Source: Verrucomicrobiota bacterium
GTDB taxonomy: Bacteria > Verrucomicrobiota > Kiritimatiellia > RFP12 > UBA1067
Reading direction: 5' to 3'
DNA length: 64,000 bases
Assembly (NCBI GenBank): GCA_023269675.1
Contig: JAHFSX010000010.1
Location: 1 to 64,000, forward strand
The position numbers were made by a program, and so were the translations under genes. Below the pieces are notes generated by a model. The model had not been told where the DNA came from and searched no databases. It saw only the letters and a program-made list of their open reading frames with translations. Positions 24,603 to 33,391 of this stretch are shown here, piece by piece (positions within the stretch are counted from its first letter, which is position 1; each line of letters opens with the position of its first letter).

Positions 24603-25424
24603 ATGAGCACGATCACCACCCGAGATGGCACAGAAATCTACTACAAGGACTGGGGTTCGGGAACGCCCGTTGTCTTCTGTCACGGCTGGCCGCTCAACTC
24701 CGACGCGTGGGAAAGCCAGATGGTTTTTCTGGCCTCCCACGGCTACCGCTGCATCGCACACGACCGCCGCGGACACGGCCGTTCAGGTCAGCCTTGGGAC
24801 GGCAACGACATGGACACTTACGCCGACGACCTGTCGTATCTTATCGAAAAGCTCGAACTGAACAGAGTCGCCCTCGTCGGCCACTCGACCGGCGGCGGCG
24901 AGGTGGCCCGCTACATCGGGCGCCACGGCACCCGGCATGTCGCCAAGGCCGTGCTGCTGGGCTCGGTGACGCCGCTGATGCTCAAGACGGCCGCCAACCC
25001 CGGCGGACTGCCGATCCAGGCGTTCGACGACATCCGCGCCGGCGTCGCTGCCGACCGCTCGCAGTTCTTCAAGGATCTCACGACGCCGTTCTACGGCGCA
25101 AACAGGCCGGGCGCGAAAGTCAGCCAAGGCGTCCGCGACGCGTTCTGGTTCCAAGGCATGCAGGGCGGCCTCAAGAACGAGCTCGATTGCATCAAGGCCT
25201 TTTCCGAGACGGACTTCACCGAAGACCTCAAGAAGTTCGACATGCCGACCCTCATCATTCACGGCGACGACGACCAGATCGTGCCGATCAACGCCTCTGC
25301 ACACGCCGCGGCCAAGCTCATCAGGAACGCGACCTTGAAGATCTTCAAAGGCGCGCCGCACGGCATCGCGGACACGCACAAAGACCAGCTCAATGCCGAG
25401 CTGCTTAGTTTTCTTAAATCCTGA
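24603..25424 (+). CDS. Alpha/beta hydrolase (non-haem haloperoxidase/esterase family)
   Basis: Protein of 273 residues, the normal length. The oxyanion segment is [14 protein letters not shown]. The nucleophile is Ser95 in GHSTGG, the acid is an Asp in HGDDDQIVP (about 222-224), and the base is His253 in GAPHGI. This matches the cofactor-free chloroperoxidase/arylesterase subfamily. Such enzymes hydrolyse esters or lactones and can form peracids. There is no signal peptide, so it is cytoplasmic. It begins a plus-strand run and is followed after 13 bases by a small basic protein. Confidence 0.9.
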   Translation: MSTITTRDGTEIYYKDWGSGTPVVFCHGWPLNSDAWESQMVFLASHGYRCIAHDRRGHGRSGQPWDGNDMDTYADDLSYLIEKLELNRVALVGHSTGGGEVARYIGRHGTRHVAKAVLLGSVTPLMLKTAANPGGLPIQAFDDIRAGVAADRSQFFKDLTTPFYGANRPGAKVSQGVRDAFWFQGMQGGLKNELDCIKAFSETDFTEDLKKFDMPTLIIHGDDDQIVPINASAHAAAKLIRNATLKIFKGAPHGIADTHKDQLNAELLSFLKS

Positions 25425-25437
25425 AGGAGGCCCGCCC

Positions 25438-25620
25438 ATGCCTCAAGGCGACAAATCCAGCTACACGGATAAGCAAAAGCGCCAGGCAGGGCACATCGAA
25501 GCCAGCTATGAGAAAAAAGGCTTCAGCACTGAAACTGCTGAATCCCGGGCTTGGGCCACGGTAAACAAACTTGGAGGCGGCGGGAAAAAAAGCGGCTCAG
25601 GCAGAAAGAAGACGAAGTGA
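25438..25620 (+). CDS. Small basic stress-type protein ('plasmid stabilisation'-like)
   Basis: Protein of 60 residues, MPQGDKSSYTDKQKRQ at the start and a Gly/Lys-rich tail with SGSGRKK. It matches a widespread family of small hydrophilic proteins often labelled plasmid stabilisation proteins, though no partitioning role is shown. A good ribosome site (GAAGGAGG) decides the ATG at 25438. It is probably co-transcribed with the hydrolase. The next 203 bases (25621-25823) hold nothing I recognise. Confidence 0.75.
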   Translation: MPQGDKSSYTDKQKRQAGHIEASYEKKGFSTETAESRAWATVNKLGGGGKKSGSGRKKTK

Positions 25621-25823
25621 GGTTATCACAGCATCGGCTGCCACGCAGATCAGGCTTCACTCGGGTGCCTTTCCGGTTTGGCCGAAATACGCTTAGCTGC
25701 TCGTCAGGCTTTTGAGCACGGTGATTGGCTCGCCGGTCATTTCCGCGCAACAGGAGAAGGGGGCCGCCAGCTAGACCAGGCCTTGCTGAAACGGCCGCGC
25801 CCAGTGTGAATAAGGGGTAAATC

Positions 25824-26876
25824 ATGAAAAGACGTGACCTGCTGAGTCAAGCTGTAGCCTTCGCGGCATGGACAAGCTTACGGTCATCGCCGGCCAGAGC
25901 CGCCGAGGCGCGTCCGCTCGTGGCCCCCCCGGACTGGCCCGCTTTCGGGCCCGCGCCCGCGGAAACCCGAAAAGGCGATATGCTCTACCGTGCGCTCGGG
26001 CGCACCGGCGAAAACCTTTCCGCGTTCGGACTGGGCGGACACCACATAGGCCTCGTGAAGGAGGAGCAAGACAGCGTCAAGCTCATCCGCTCCGCCATTG
26101 ACCGGGGCATCACCTTCATGGACAACTGCTGGGACTATCACAACGGCAAGAGCGAGGTGTGGATGGGCAAGGCCTTGTGCGACGGGTACCGTCAGAAAGT
26201 CTTCCTCATGACCAAGATTGACGGGCGCACCAGGCTAGCCGCCGCCCGCCAGATCGATGAGTCGCTCAAGCGGCTGCAGACCGATCATGTCGACCTCATG
26301 CAGATTCACGAGAACCTGCGCATGGAGGACGCCGACCGCTGCTTCGCAGAGGACGGGGCCATCAAGGCTCTTGAGGAGGCGAAGAGGGCCGGCAAAATCC
26401 GCTTTATCGGTTTCACGGGCCACAAGGATCCCATCGTCCACAACCGGATGCTGGATGTCGCAGCTGAGCACAGCTTTCACTTCGACAGCTGCCAGATGCC
26501 CCTCAATCTGCTCGATGCCAATTTCCGGAGTTTCGCCCGGCAGGTCGTCCCGCGGCTCCTTGGCGAGGGAATCGGCGTTCTCGGCATGAAACCCATGGCC
26601 AGCGGCGCCATCGTCAAGAACAAGATCGCCACGCCGAAGGAGTGTCTGACCTACGCCCTCACGCTGCCGACCTCTGCCGTGATCACCGGCATCGAGAACA
26701 TGAACGTGCTCGAACAGGATCTGGAGATCATGAAGGAATTCAAACCCCTTGAGGGCGGGCAGATGCGCGAACTGCTGGACCGGACCAGGGAGTCCGCCCG
26801 GAACGGCGCTTACGAGAAGTTCAAGACCGCCACACAGTTTGACGGCACCGCCCGCCACCCCGAATGGCTGGGCTGA
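25824..26876 (+). CDS. Exported aldo/keto reductase
   Basis: Protein of 350 residues. The start MKRRDLLSQAVAFAAWTS has a twin-arginine-like motif and ends in an ARA cleavage site, suggesting Tat export. The rest is an aldo/keto reductase barrel. It has the GLGGHHIG turn, catalytic Asp and Tyr in DNCWDYHNGKSE, the Lys in MTKIDG, a His in MQIHEN and the usual C-terminal region. These enzymes reduce carbonyls with NAD(P)H. Tat export would explain how a folded, cofactor-loaded protein reaches the periplasm. It is 22 bases ahead of the CstB-like gene. Confidence 0.88.
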   Translation: MKRRDLLSQAVAFAAWTSLRSSPARAAEARPLVAPPDWPAFGPAPAETRKGDMLYRALGRTGENLSAFGLGGHHIGLVKEEQDSVKLIRSAIDRGITFMDNCWDYHNGKSEVWMGKALCDGYRQKVFLMTKIDGRTRLAAARQIDESLKRLQTDHVDLMQIHENLRMEDADRCFAEDGAIKALEEAKRAGKIRFIGFTGHKDPIVHNRMLDVAAEHSFHFDSCQMPLNLLDANFRSFARQVVPRLLGEGIGVLGMKPMASGAIVKNKIATPKECLTYALTLPTSAVITGIENMNVLEQDLEIMKEFKPLEGGQMRELLDRTRESARNGAYEKFKTATQFDGTARHPEWLG

Positions 26877-26898
26877 AGTAAGGGAAAGAGGAAACATC

Positions 26899-28317
26899 AT
26901 GGCACTCATATTTGAATGCATTCAAACCGATGGCATCGCCGAACTGTCCTATCTGGTCGGCGACGATTCCGAAGGCGTGGCGGCTGTCTTCGATCCGCGC
27001 CCGGACGTGGAGTGCTACATTCAGCTCGCCCGCGAGAAGCGGGTGTCGATCACGCATATATTTGAGACCCACATCCATGCCGATTTCATCAGCGGTGCGC
27101 AAGAGCTTTGCGCACGAGTGGAATCGGCTAAGATCTATCTCAGTCATGAGGGTGGTGCCCGATACGGCTTTGACCACGAAAAGCTCAAAGACGGAGACCG
27201 CTTCACGTTCGGCTCCGTCATCATTACGGTCAAGCATGCGCCCGGACACACGCTAGAACTGGTTGCCTATCTTCTTGCGGAGGAGGATCACCCGGACGCG
27301 CCTTGGGGCGTACTGACCGGAGACTCGCTTTTCGTCAATTCCGCCGGGCGGCCCGACCTCCTTGGCCGTGGCCGTGAGAAAAAGCAAGCCGCGCTACAGT
27401 ACCACACACTGTATGATTTTTACCTGAAGCTCGCCGACGGCGTGACGATCTACCCGGCGCACGGCCACGGTTCGCCGTGCGGCGCGGACATCGGCGACCG
27501 GCTCAGCAGCACGATCGGTTATGAGCGTCGCTTCAATGCCTTCCTGCAATTCAAGGACGAGAAGTGCTTCACGGATTACGCCCTCGCTTCGGTTCCGCCC
27601 GAACCCGTCTATTATCCGCGGATGAAGAGGCTGAACGCCAAAGGCCCCAAGGTGCTTGGCAATCTTCCGACAGTCTGCGCGCTCCCCCCGAAGAAATTCC
27701 TGAAAGCCATCGGGGACAGGCACACCGTGCTCGTCGACACCCGCATGATGCTGGGCTTCGGCGGGGGCCATATCCAAGGCGCGCTCAACATCGGCGGCTC
27801 GCCCGCGCTCTCGCTTTGGGCGGGCTGGCTGCTGGATCCCGCCAAGCCGATCCTTCTGGTCTTGGAGTCCGACGAGCAGCTCAATGAAATCGTCTGCCTT
27901 TTTCTCCGCACCGGCTACACGAAGTTTGCCGGCTACCTGGTCGGCGGAATGAAGGCGTGGGACAACGCGGGCCTTCCGCTGGAGGCGGTCGGACAAATGA
28001 CCGTGCATGAAATCAGGCGCTCCAAGAAAGAGCTGCAGCTTCTCGACGTGCGCTCGCCGGGCGAATGGCAAGGTGGACACATCCCCAAGGCCCGCCATAT
28101 TTTCCTGGGCGAACTGCGCGCACGCCTCGGCGAACTGGACAAGTCCAGACCGACGGCAGTGTATTGCGACAGCGGCTATCGCGCGAGCATAGCGGCGAGC
28201 ATGTTGAAACAGGAGGGGTTTGGCTGCGTCTATAACGTCCCCGGGAGCTGGCAGGCATGGAAGCGATCCGGATACCCGGTCGAAAAAGAGATCGGAAAGA
28301 AGGAGATGAAGAAGTGA
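26899..28317 (+). CDS. CstB-like persulfide dioxygenase with two rhodanese domains
   Basis: Protein of 472 residues. An N-terminal metallo-beta-lactamase fold carries THIHADF (about 57-63) and PGHTLE plus GDSLF metal motifs, as in non-haem iron persulfide dioxygenases (ETHE1). A first rhodanese-like domain (about 265-360) lacks the active Cys, and a second ends with the active Cys423 in YCDSGYR. This order (dioxygenase, dead rhodanese, active rhodanese) is that of CstB, which converts persulfides to thiosulfate. Its ribosome site is GAGGAA. The stop overlaps the GTG of the next gene. It should detoxify sulfide-derived sulfane sulfur. Confidence 0.9.
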   Translation: MALIFECIQTDGIAELSYLVGDDSEGVAAVFDPRPDVECYIQLAREKRVSITHIFETHIHADFISGAQELCARVESAKIYLSHEGGARYGFDHEKLKDGDRFTFGSVIITVKHAPGHTLELVAYLLAEEDHPDAPWGVLTGDSLFVNSAGRPDLLGRGREKKQAALQYHTLYDFYLKLADGVTIYPAHGHGSPCGADIGDRLSSTIGYERRFNAFLQFKDEKCFTDYALASVPPEPVYYPRMKRLNAKGPKVLGNLPTVCALPPKKFLKAIGDRHTVLVDTRMMLGFGGGHIQGALNIGGSPALSLWAGWLLDPAKPILLVLESDEQLNEIVCLFLRTGYTKFAGYLVGGMKAWDNAGLPLEAVGQMTVHEIRRSKKELQLLDVRSPGEWQGGHIPKARHIFLGELRARLGELDKSRPTAVYCDSGYRASIAASMLKQEGFGCVYNVPGSWQAWKRSGYPVEKEIGKKEMKK

Positions 28318-28832
28318 TCCCGCCCGACACTGCGGGGCCGGCCTGGTCTCCGTATCTCGTGGGTGCCGCCATCGGGGTGCTTTCCTGGCTGACCTTTTAC
28401 GTTTCTGACAAACCTATCGGCGCCTCCTCGTTCTATGCGCAGGTGGCAGGCTTACTGGGTAAGCTGATTGCTCCGCGGCGCACGGGGACACTCACCTACT
28501 TCAAAGACAATCCGCCGCGTATAGGCTGGGAGTTTGTTTTCGTCGCTGCCATCGTACTGGGGAGCGTGATCGCAGCCGTCACCGGCGGCGAGTTCACCAA
28601 CGAGTGGCTTCCGCCGATGTGGGTCGCGCGCTTCGGCGACAGCATCGCGCTGCGCGCGGCCGTGGCTTTCGGAGGCGGACTCCTGATGGCCATTGGCGCG
28701 CGCCTGGCCGGAGGGTGCACCAGCGGACACGGCATCAGCGGGACCCTTCAGCTCAGCGTGGGCTCGTGGATCGCCGTGATTTGTTTCTTCCTGGGCGGTA
28801 TCGCGGTGGCCATACCCCTCTTCAAACTTTGA
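28314..28832 (+). CDS. YeeE/YedE-family sulfur transporter, first half
   Basis: Protein of 172 residues starting at a GTG that overlaps the preceding stop (GTGA), so translation is coupled. It has about four membrane helices and the family signature GGCTSGHGISGTLQLSVGSW, whose Cys is used in thiosulfate transport by TsuA-like proteins. A longer frame would start inside the previous gene and is rejected. It forms a pair with the next gene, each half-size compared with single-chain YeeE. Confidence 0.88.
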   Translation: MIPPDTAGPAWSPYLVGAAIGVLSWLTFYVSDKPIGASSFYAQVAGLLGKLIAPRRTGTLTYFKDNPPRIGWEFVFVAAIVLGSVIAAVTGGEFTNEWLPPMWVARFGDSIALRAAVAFGGGLLMAIGARLAGGCTSGHGISGTLQLSVGSWIAVICFFLGGIAVAIPLFKL

Positions 28833-28839
28833 GGCCCCT

Positions 28840-29433
28840 ATGATTGCTCCTGAAAAGGCATATCTCCCGCAGGCAGCCCCCCCCGCACCGCCTGTGGCCG
28901 TGGCCGCACAACTGGTCGCCGGCGCGGTTTTCGGTTTAGCGTTCGGCTTTCTTCTGCAGAAAGGCGGCGTGGGGAAATATCCTGTTCTCATAGGCCAACT
29001 GCAGCTCCAGGATTGGACCGTCGCCAAAGTCATGCTCAGCGCGATTGCCGTCGGCATGGTTGGCCTTTTTACGCTGCACCACTTCGGCCAGGTGAACCTG
29101 CACATCAAGCCGACAAGGCTCGGGGCAAACATCATCGGCGGGCTCGTTTTCGGCGCGGGCTTTGCGCTGGTGGGCTATTGCCCGGGCACGGCCGCCGCCG
29201 CGCTGGGCCAGGGAAACTGGGACGCGCTCTTCGGCATCGCGGGACTCATTGCGGGCTCTTGGCTTTTCGCGGAGCTTTCGGGATGGACAAAACGAACGGT
29301 CGAAACCTGGGGCGACCTCGGAAAAGTGCAGCTTCCCGATCTGCTGCGGGTGCCACGCACAGTTTTTGTAGTCGTCTTTGCCGTGGCGCTCATCATCGTC
29401 CTTGGGTTGATACACCGATTTGCCCCCCGGTGA
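28840..29433 (+). CDS. YeeE/YedE-family sulfur transporter, second half (DUF6691-like)
   Basis: Protein of 197 residues with about five membrane helices and the signature GYCPGTAAAALGQGNWDALFG, the counterpart of the CTSGHG motif in its partner. Split YeeE/YedE pairs like this commonly neighbour persulfide dioxygenases and rhodaneses and move thiosulfate or related sulfur species. It starts 7 bases after the first half ends. The direction of transport is not known. Confidence 0.87.
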   Translation: MIAPEKAYLPQAAPPAPPVAVAAQLVAGAVFGLAFGFLLQKGGVGKYPVLIGQLQLQDWTVAKVMLSAIAVGMVGLFTLHHFGQVNLHIKPTRLGANIIGGLVFGAGFALVGYCPGTAAAALGQGNWDALFGIAGLIAGSWLFAELSGWTKRTVETWGDLGKVQLPDLLRVPRTVFVVVFAVALIIVLGLIHRFAPR

Positions 29434-29443
29434 AGGTAAGAGT

Positions 29444-30895
29444 ATGTACACCCATCAATCCTTCATAGCCAGCATGAAACGACACGTCAAGGTAGCCATC
29501 ATCGGTGCCGGGAGCGCCGGCATTTCCGCTTTGCGTCAGGTCAAGAAAACGACCGAAGATTACGTATTGATTGATAAAGGCCCCTTGGGGACCACCTGCG
29601 CACGCGTGGGCTGCATGCCATCTAAGGCGTTGATTCAGGTCGCCAGGGATTTTCACAGGCGACGCTTGTTTGCACAGTCCGGCATCACCGGACCGGAGCA
29701 TCTGGCCTGCGATATCCCCGCCGTTTTGAGACATGTCCGATGCCTGCGCGACCGGTTCACGTCGGGTATGGTTCAGGCGATCCGGTCTCAGGCGGGTGAC
29801 CGGCTTCTGGTCGGCCGGGCAAAAATCTTGGACGTTCACCACATTCAGGTCGATGATCTGATCATCCAGGCCGATCATATCATTATCGCGGTTGGGGCAA
29901 AGCCCGACGTTCCCAAAGCTTGGCGGCGCTTCGCCGATCGGATCTTGACGAACGAAAACCTGTTTGAGCAGGAGACGCTCCCTCCTCGCATGGCCGTGAT
30001 CGGGCTTGGCCCCGAGGGACTTGAACTGGGGCAGGCGCTGAACCGTTTGGGTGTGGAGGTCACCGGTTTCACATCAGGTGAGACCCTCGGAGGACTGAGC
30101 GATCCGGAGGTCAATGCGGTGGTCCGGAAGGCGATAGCCTCGGAGTTTCCTATCCATCTGGGATCTCCGGCCGAAGTTGAGCCGGACGGCGACACCCTTG
30201 TTGTTCGCTCGGGGAGGACCACGGTAACGGTCGACCGCCTGCTGCTGGCCATCGGTTCGACGCCGGATCTGGACGATCTGGGGCTCGAGAATCTGGGCGT
30301 GTCTCTGGATGAAAGGGGGCTCCCGGCATACGATGCACGGACTGCTCAGGTCGGCGATCTTCCCGTCTATATAGCCGGCGACGTCACCGGATGCCGGCCC
30401 GTCTTGCATGAGGCGCTGGACGAGGGACACATTGCCGGGCTGAATGTGCTGGCAAATGTCGCCGAGGCGTACTGCAGGCGACCGGCCTTGCGGATCGTGT
30501 TCTGCGAACCGCAACTGGTGATGGCGGGCCGGTCATTCGCCCAACTGCAAAACACCGAAATCACGATCGGAAGCATCAGCTTTGAGGACGAGTCGCGGGC
30601 CGTCATTGAGGGAACGAACGAAGGCCTACTTCGGCTCTACGTTGAGGCCGTCTCAGGCCTGTTGTTGGGCATGGAGGCGGCCTGCCCCGGAGCTGAGCAT
30701 CTGGGTCACGTGCTCGCATTGGCCATTCAGCAGCGCATGACGGTATCTGACCTGCTGCAGATGCCCTTCTATCATCCGACGGCGGAAGAGGCCCTACGTG
30801 CGGCGCTGCTTGATGCGGCGCAGAAATTACATGTCGGGGGTGGATCTCCCTTGCCTGCCCTTTGCGGAAGTTGCCCCGAACCCCCACTCTGTTGA
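29444..30895 (+). CDS. FAD-dependent disulfide reductase (dihydrolipoyl dehydrogenase-like)
   Basis: Protein of 483 residues. The FAD motif GAGSAG is near residue 21, and the redox-active pair C52-x4-C57 (TTCARVGC) follows. An NAD-binding GLGPEG motif and a second FAD motif (YIAGDVTG) come next, and a C-terminal dimer domain carries the His-Glu pair (FYHPTAEE). It belongs to the lipoamide dehydrogenase/mercuric reductase class. In this context it may reduce persulfide or disulfide intermediates, and its substrate is open. The ATG at 29444 has a ribosome-like AAGGTAAGAG; a later ATG at 29474 is possible. Confidence 0.87.
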   Translation: MYTHQSFIASMKRHVKVAIIGAGSAGISALRQVKKTTEDYVLIDKGPLGTTCARVGCMPSKALIQVARDFHRRRLFAQSGITGPEHLACDIPAVLRHVRCLRDRFTSGMVQAIRSQAGDRLLVGRAKILDVHHIQVDDLIIQADHIIIAVGAKPDVPKAWRRFADRILTNENLFEQETLPPRMAVIGLGPEGLELGQALNRLGVEVTGFTSGETLGGLSDPEVNAVVRKAIASEFPIHLGSPAEVEPDGDTLVVRSGRTTVTVDRLLLAIGSTPDLDDLGLENLGVSLDERGLPAYDARTAQVGDLPVYIAGDVTGCRPVLHEALDEGHIAGLNVLANVAEAYCRRPALRIVFCEPQLVMAGRSFAQLQNTEITIGSISFEDESRAVIEGTNEGLLRLYVEAVSGLLLGMEAACPGAEHLGHVLALAIQQRMTVSDLLQMPFYHPTAEEALRAALLDAAQKLHVGGGSPLPALCGSCPEPPLC

Positions 30896-31015
30896 CAGGA
30901 GCAGATTATGAGATGGACAGGCTCTTTCACACACGCCCATGACCGGTCTTTCGCCGGCCTTGTGCCCGGCCGGGCTTGACCAGCATGACCGCGGAGGGGG
31001 CTGACAGATGAGGTG

Positions 31016-31066
31016 TCCGACAGGCTAAACCCCCATGGTTTGGGATCATCCCTTCGGGAAACCTGT
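31016..31066. repeat. Conserved block shared with 39566-39610
   Basis: CTAAACCCCCATGGTTT and ATCATCCCTTCGGGAAACC here align with TTAAACCCCATGGTTC and ATCAGCCCTTCCGGTAACC near 39571. The shared block lies upstream of both CsbD islands. The rest of 30896-31209 has no gene I can support. Confidence 0.5.
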
Positions 31067-31112
31067 CTTGGAGTGGGCAACCAGAGTTAAGATCGCAGCT
31101 TAACTCCCTCGG

Positions 31113-31127
31113 TAGGGATACACCCTA
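31113..31127. promoter_or_regulatory. TAGGG-N5-CCCTA palindrome (site 2)
   Basis: TAGGG ATACA CCCTA, a perfect inverted repeat with a 5-base spacer, preceded by CGG. It lies 83 bases before the small membrane protein gene of the first CsbD island. Confidence 0.55.
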
Positions 31128-31209
31128 TATTTTATGACCGGCCAGTCATGTACTCTGTTTATGAACCTGCTGGTGAACACATTGCCATGCAATGAATGAA
31201 AGGCCCGTT

Positions 31210-31326
31210 ATGAATCTATTATTATCGTTATCGTCGTCTCTTGGCATACACGGCATCTGGATCGGCGGCGGTTCAGTCGGCGTTCTTCTTGTCATCATTA
31301 TTCTATTGCTCGTGCTTCGCCGTTAG
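31210..31326 (+). CDS. Tiny membrane protein, DUF3309-like
   Basis: Protein of 38 residues: MNLLLSLSSSLGIHGIWIGG, then a single hydrophobic helix (GVLLVIIILLLVLRR). Size, the Gly-rich turn and the terminal RR resemble DUF3309-type tiny membrane proteins found in stress regulons. A degraded relative with the same last 13 residues lies at 40147-40269. It is followed by a CsbD-like gene. Confidence 0.55.
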   Translation: MNLLLSLSSSLGIHGIWIGGGSVGVLLVIIILLLVLRR

Positions 31327-31396
31327 GTGGAGCGGCTTGGGGAAACACGTTCGCCGTCACTTCAACTGCGAACACAACAAAGAAGGATGGAGTATC

Positions 31397-31615
31397 ATGA
31401 CCAAACTGGAAGTCAAAGGCGACTGGAACATCGCGAAGGGCAAGCTGATGCAGAAGTGGGCCAAGCTCACGGATGATGATCTCCAGTACGCCGAAGGCAA
31501 GCACGAAGAACTGTTTGGCCGCATCCAGAAGCGCACCGGCGAGACCCGTGAAGCGGTCGAGAAAGCGGTCAAAGAGGCCTGCTCAATCTGCGGTTGCAGT
31601 TGCGGCTGCAAATAG
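31397..31615 (+). CDS. CsbD-like stress protein with Cys-rich tail (copy 1)
   Basis: Protein of 72 residues. MTKLEVKGDWNIAKGKLMQK opens a CsbD-type helical protein (WNxxKGKxxxxWxxLTDDDL, then GKxEELxGxIQKRTG). The C-terminus ends CSICGCSCGCK, five Cys in eleven residues, which typical CsbD proteins lack. CsbD proteins are general stress proteins of unknown mechanism. The tail could bind metal or form disulfides. The start is the ATG at 31397 with GGAG before it. A near-identical copy lies at 40328-40546. Confidence 0.85.
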   Translation: MTKLEVKGDWNIAKGKLMQKWAKLTDDDLQYAEGKHEELFGRIQKRTGETREAVEKAVKEACSICGCSCGCK

Positions 31616-31815
31616 GCGGACAAAAGCGCGGGGCGGATGATAAGGATCAACCTATCTTGGTGACATGATTTACCGATGTCCACTCGGTGGTTTTGGCGGT
31701 ATCGCAAGTCCTGCGTTTTTCAGAAGGTCTGTTTGCACAACGGCGTTTCATTGCCTCATTAGCCGTGCAACTTTGCTCTTACATCCTCTGCTCCCTTGTT
31801 TCATGAGGGATAGCC

Positions 31816-32412
31816 ATGAAGCCTAAAAGTGCTGCAAGAAACTTCCCCGTTGTTTGCGTAGGCGGTTCAGCCGGTGGTCTCGACGCCTATATCCGTCTGC
31901 TGCGGCATCTTCCGGCTGATATGGGGGTTGCCGTCGTTATCGTTAACCACCTGAGAACCGTAGCCACCAGGCTCCATGAAATTCTTCCCCGGTATACGAA
32001 GATGCCGGTTGAACTTATCACAGAACGATTAGTCATCCAACCCAACCATGTGTTCATTATCCCGCAACAGCGTGACTTGCATGTTCTGGATGGCGAGTTC
32101 CGTCTTAAGCCGATATCAAAGCCCAGGGGCTGGCCCGACGTGATTACGGTTTTTCTGCGCTCACTGACGGAGAACTGGGACGGCAGGCTGATCGCAGTCA
32201 TTGTCTCCGGCTATGACGGCGACGGGGCGGCGGCGTTGTGCGGCATCAAAGAAACGGGCGGCATTACCATCGCGCAGAAACTCGACACGGCTACGCAGCC
32301 GGATATGCCGGAAAGCGCGATCGCGAGCGGGTGCGTCGATATGATCCTTTCCCCTGAAGATATCGCCAAAGAAATCGTGCGAATTGCGCACGCGACAGAA
32401 TCGTGTGCCTAA
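31816..32412 (+). CDS. Stand-alone CheB-like methylesterase domain
   Basis: Protein of 198 residues with only the catalytic domain of CheB. The triad is visible: Ser18 in GGSAGG, His45 in VNHL and Asp136 in SGYDGDGA. No receiver domain and no chemotaxis genes are nearby. Usual CheB enzymes remove methyl esters from chemoreceptors. Stand-alone domains also occur in CheB/CheR-type sensory fusions. It precedes a broken receiver gene, so the pair may be the remains of a signalling operon. The target is unknown. Confidence 0.8.
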   Translation: MKPKSAARNFPVVCVGGSAGGLDAYIRLLRHLPADMGVAVVIVNHLRTVATRLHEILPRYTKMPVELITERLVIQPNHVFIIPQQRDLHVLDGEFRLKPISKPRGWPDVITVFLRSLTENWDGRLIAVIVSGYDGDGAAALCGIKETGGITIAQKLDTATQPDMPESAIASGCVDMILSPEDIAKEIVRIAHATESCA

Positions 32413-32442
32413 TGAAGCGGGATGCCCACCTGCATTGGCAGG

Positions 32443-32943
32443 GTTTCACCGTGTCGACTGACCGTTGATGCCGTTCCGGGCCGCGGCACGCGTGTGACGA
32501 TCCGCGTTCACGCGTTGCCGGAAGAGCCGCCCGCCCCGCAAAAGGTGTGCCCGCCGAATCCGGCGGAGCCGGTCGTCGCGACTTCAGAGGGATGGACACG
32601 GGTTCTGGTTACCGATGATCACGCTTATGTTCGTGGCGTGCGGGTGTCGAGACCGAGGGCCGAGCAGACTCTGAAGATGGTGGGCGAGGCGGTGAACGGA
32701 CCCGAAGCGGTTGCGCCCGGAGGTCATCATCTTGGATATCGCATGCCGGTTATGTGAGGCATTAAGGCGACGCGGCTGATCCTTTCGGAATTTCTGGACA
32801 CCGTCGTGATCAGCTTTACGGCCTTTGCGAAAGAGGGTTTCAGAACCGGGATGCTGGGTGCGGGGGGGGGTGCTGGACAAGAATCATGCGGGCGAGAAGC
32901 TGCCGAGGATGATCGCGCAGCACCTTGGCCGCCATGCAAATTG
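32443..32943 (+). pseudogene. Broken kinase-tail/NarL-type receiver gene
   Basis: The frame starts with VDAVPGRGTRVTIRV, the end of a histidine-kinase ATPase domain. It continues with TRVLVTDDHAYVRG and LKMVGEAVNGPEAV, the first half of a NarL/FixJ-type receiver. At about 32733 a missing base breaks ILDIRMPVM, and a TGA at 32755-32757 interrupts what should be PVMDGIKATRLIL. A run of G near 32863 shifts the frame again before VLDKNHAGEKLP. Three lesions and no intact start make it clearly dead. The fragment order suggests a hybrid kinase or a fusion by deletion. Confidence 0.7.
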
Positions 32944-32986
32944 AGCGTTCCGGCAATCCCTGGATGGCCGAATGAAAACGCTGACC

Positions 32987-33391
32987 TTATTCGCTCCCGC
33001 CCGTCAGACCCGTCGCCCGTGTTTTGGCTTTGCCGGCGTCGAGCGCACGTCCGACGGTGTCCATCAGCGCTTTGATTTCGAACGGCTTGGCGACATAGGC
33101 GAACGCGCCGAGCTTGACCGCTTCGGCGGCGGTTTCCCTCGACGAATAGGCCGTGATCAATATCACCGGCATGGAAAGTGCGAGTGCCTTGACTGCCCGA
33201 AGCAAATTCATGCCGTCCATGTGCGGCATGCGCAGGTCGGTAATCATCAGATCCAACGCGTTTTGCTTGACCAACTCAAGCGCCTCCTGCCCATCCCTGG
33301 CAATCAGGGTCTCGTGGCCGCTCGTATGCAAAAGGATGCAGATCATGGCTCGGAGGCTCGGATCGTCATCGACTATCAGGATTTTCGCCAT
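32987..33391 (-). CDS. Single-domain response regulator (CheY-like)
   Basis: Protein of 134 residues from MAKILIVDDDPSLRAM. The acidic pocket (DDD), the phosphorylated Asp in MITDLRMPHMDG, the Thr in ILITAYS and the Lys in VAKPFE are all present. There is no output domain, so it probably passes phosphate or acts by protein contact. A longer frame adds 27 residues without a ribosome site. It converges on the pseudogene. The large hybrid kinase at 36582-39392 is a possible partner, by inference. Confidence 0.88.
   Translation of the reverse strand: MAKILIVDDDPSLRAMICILLHTSGHETLIARDGQEALELVKQNALDLMITDLRMPHMDGMNLLRAVKALALSMPVILITAYSSRETAAEAVKLGAFAYVAKPFEIKALMDTVGRALDAGKAKTRATGLTGGSE

Noticed and set aside
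32755..32757. TGA as selenocysteine in the receiver
   Set aside because: The position is normally Asp in MPVMDG, there are two other frame lesions, and I saw no SECIS-like stem.
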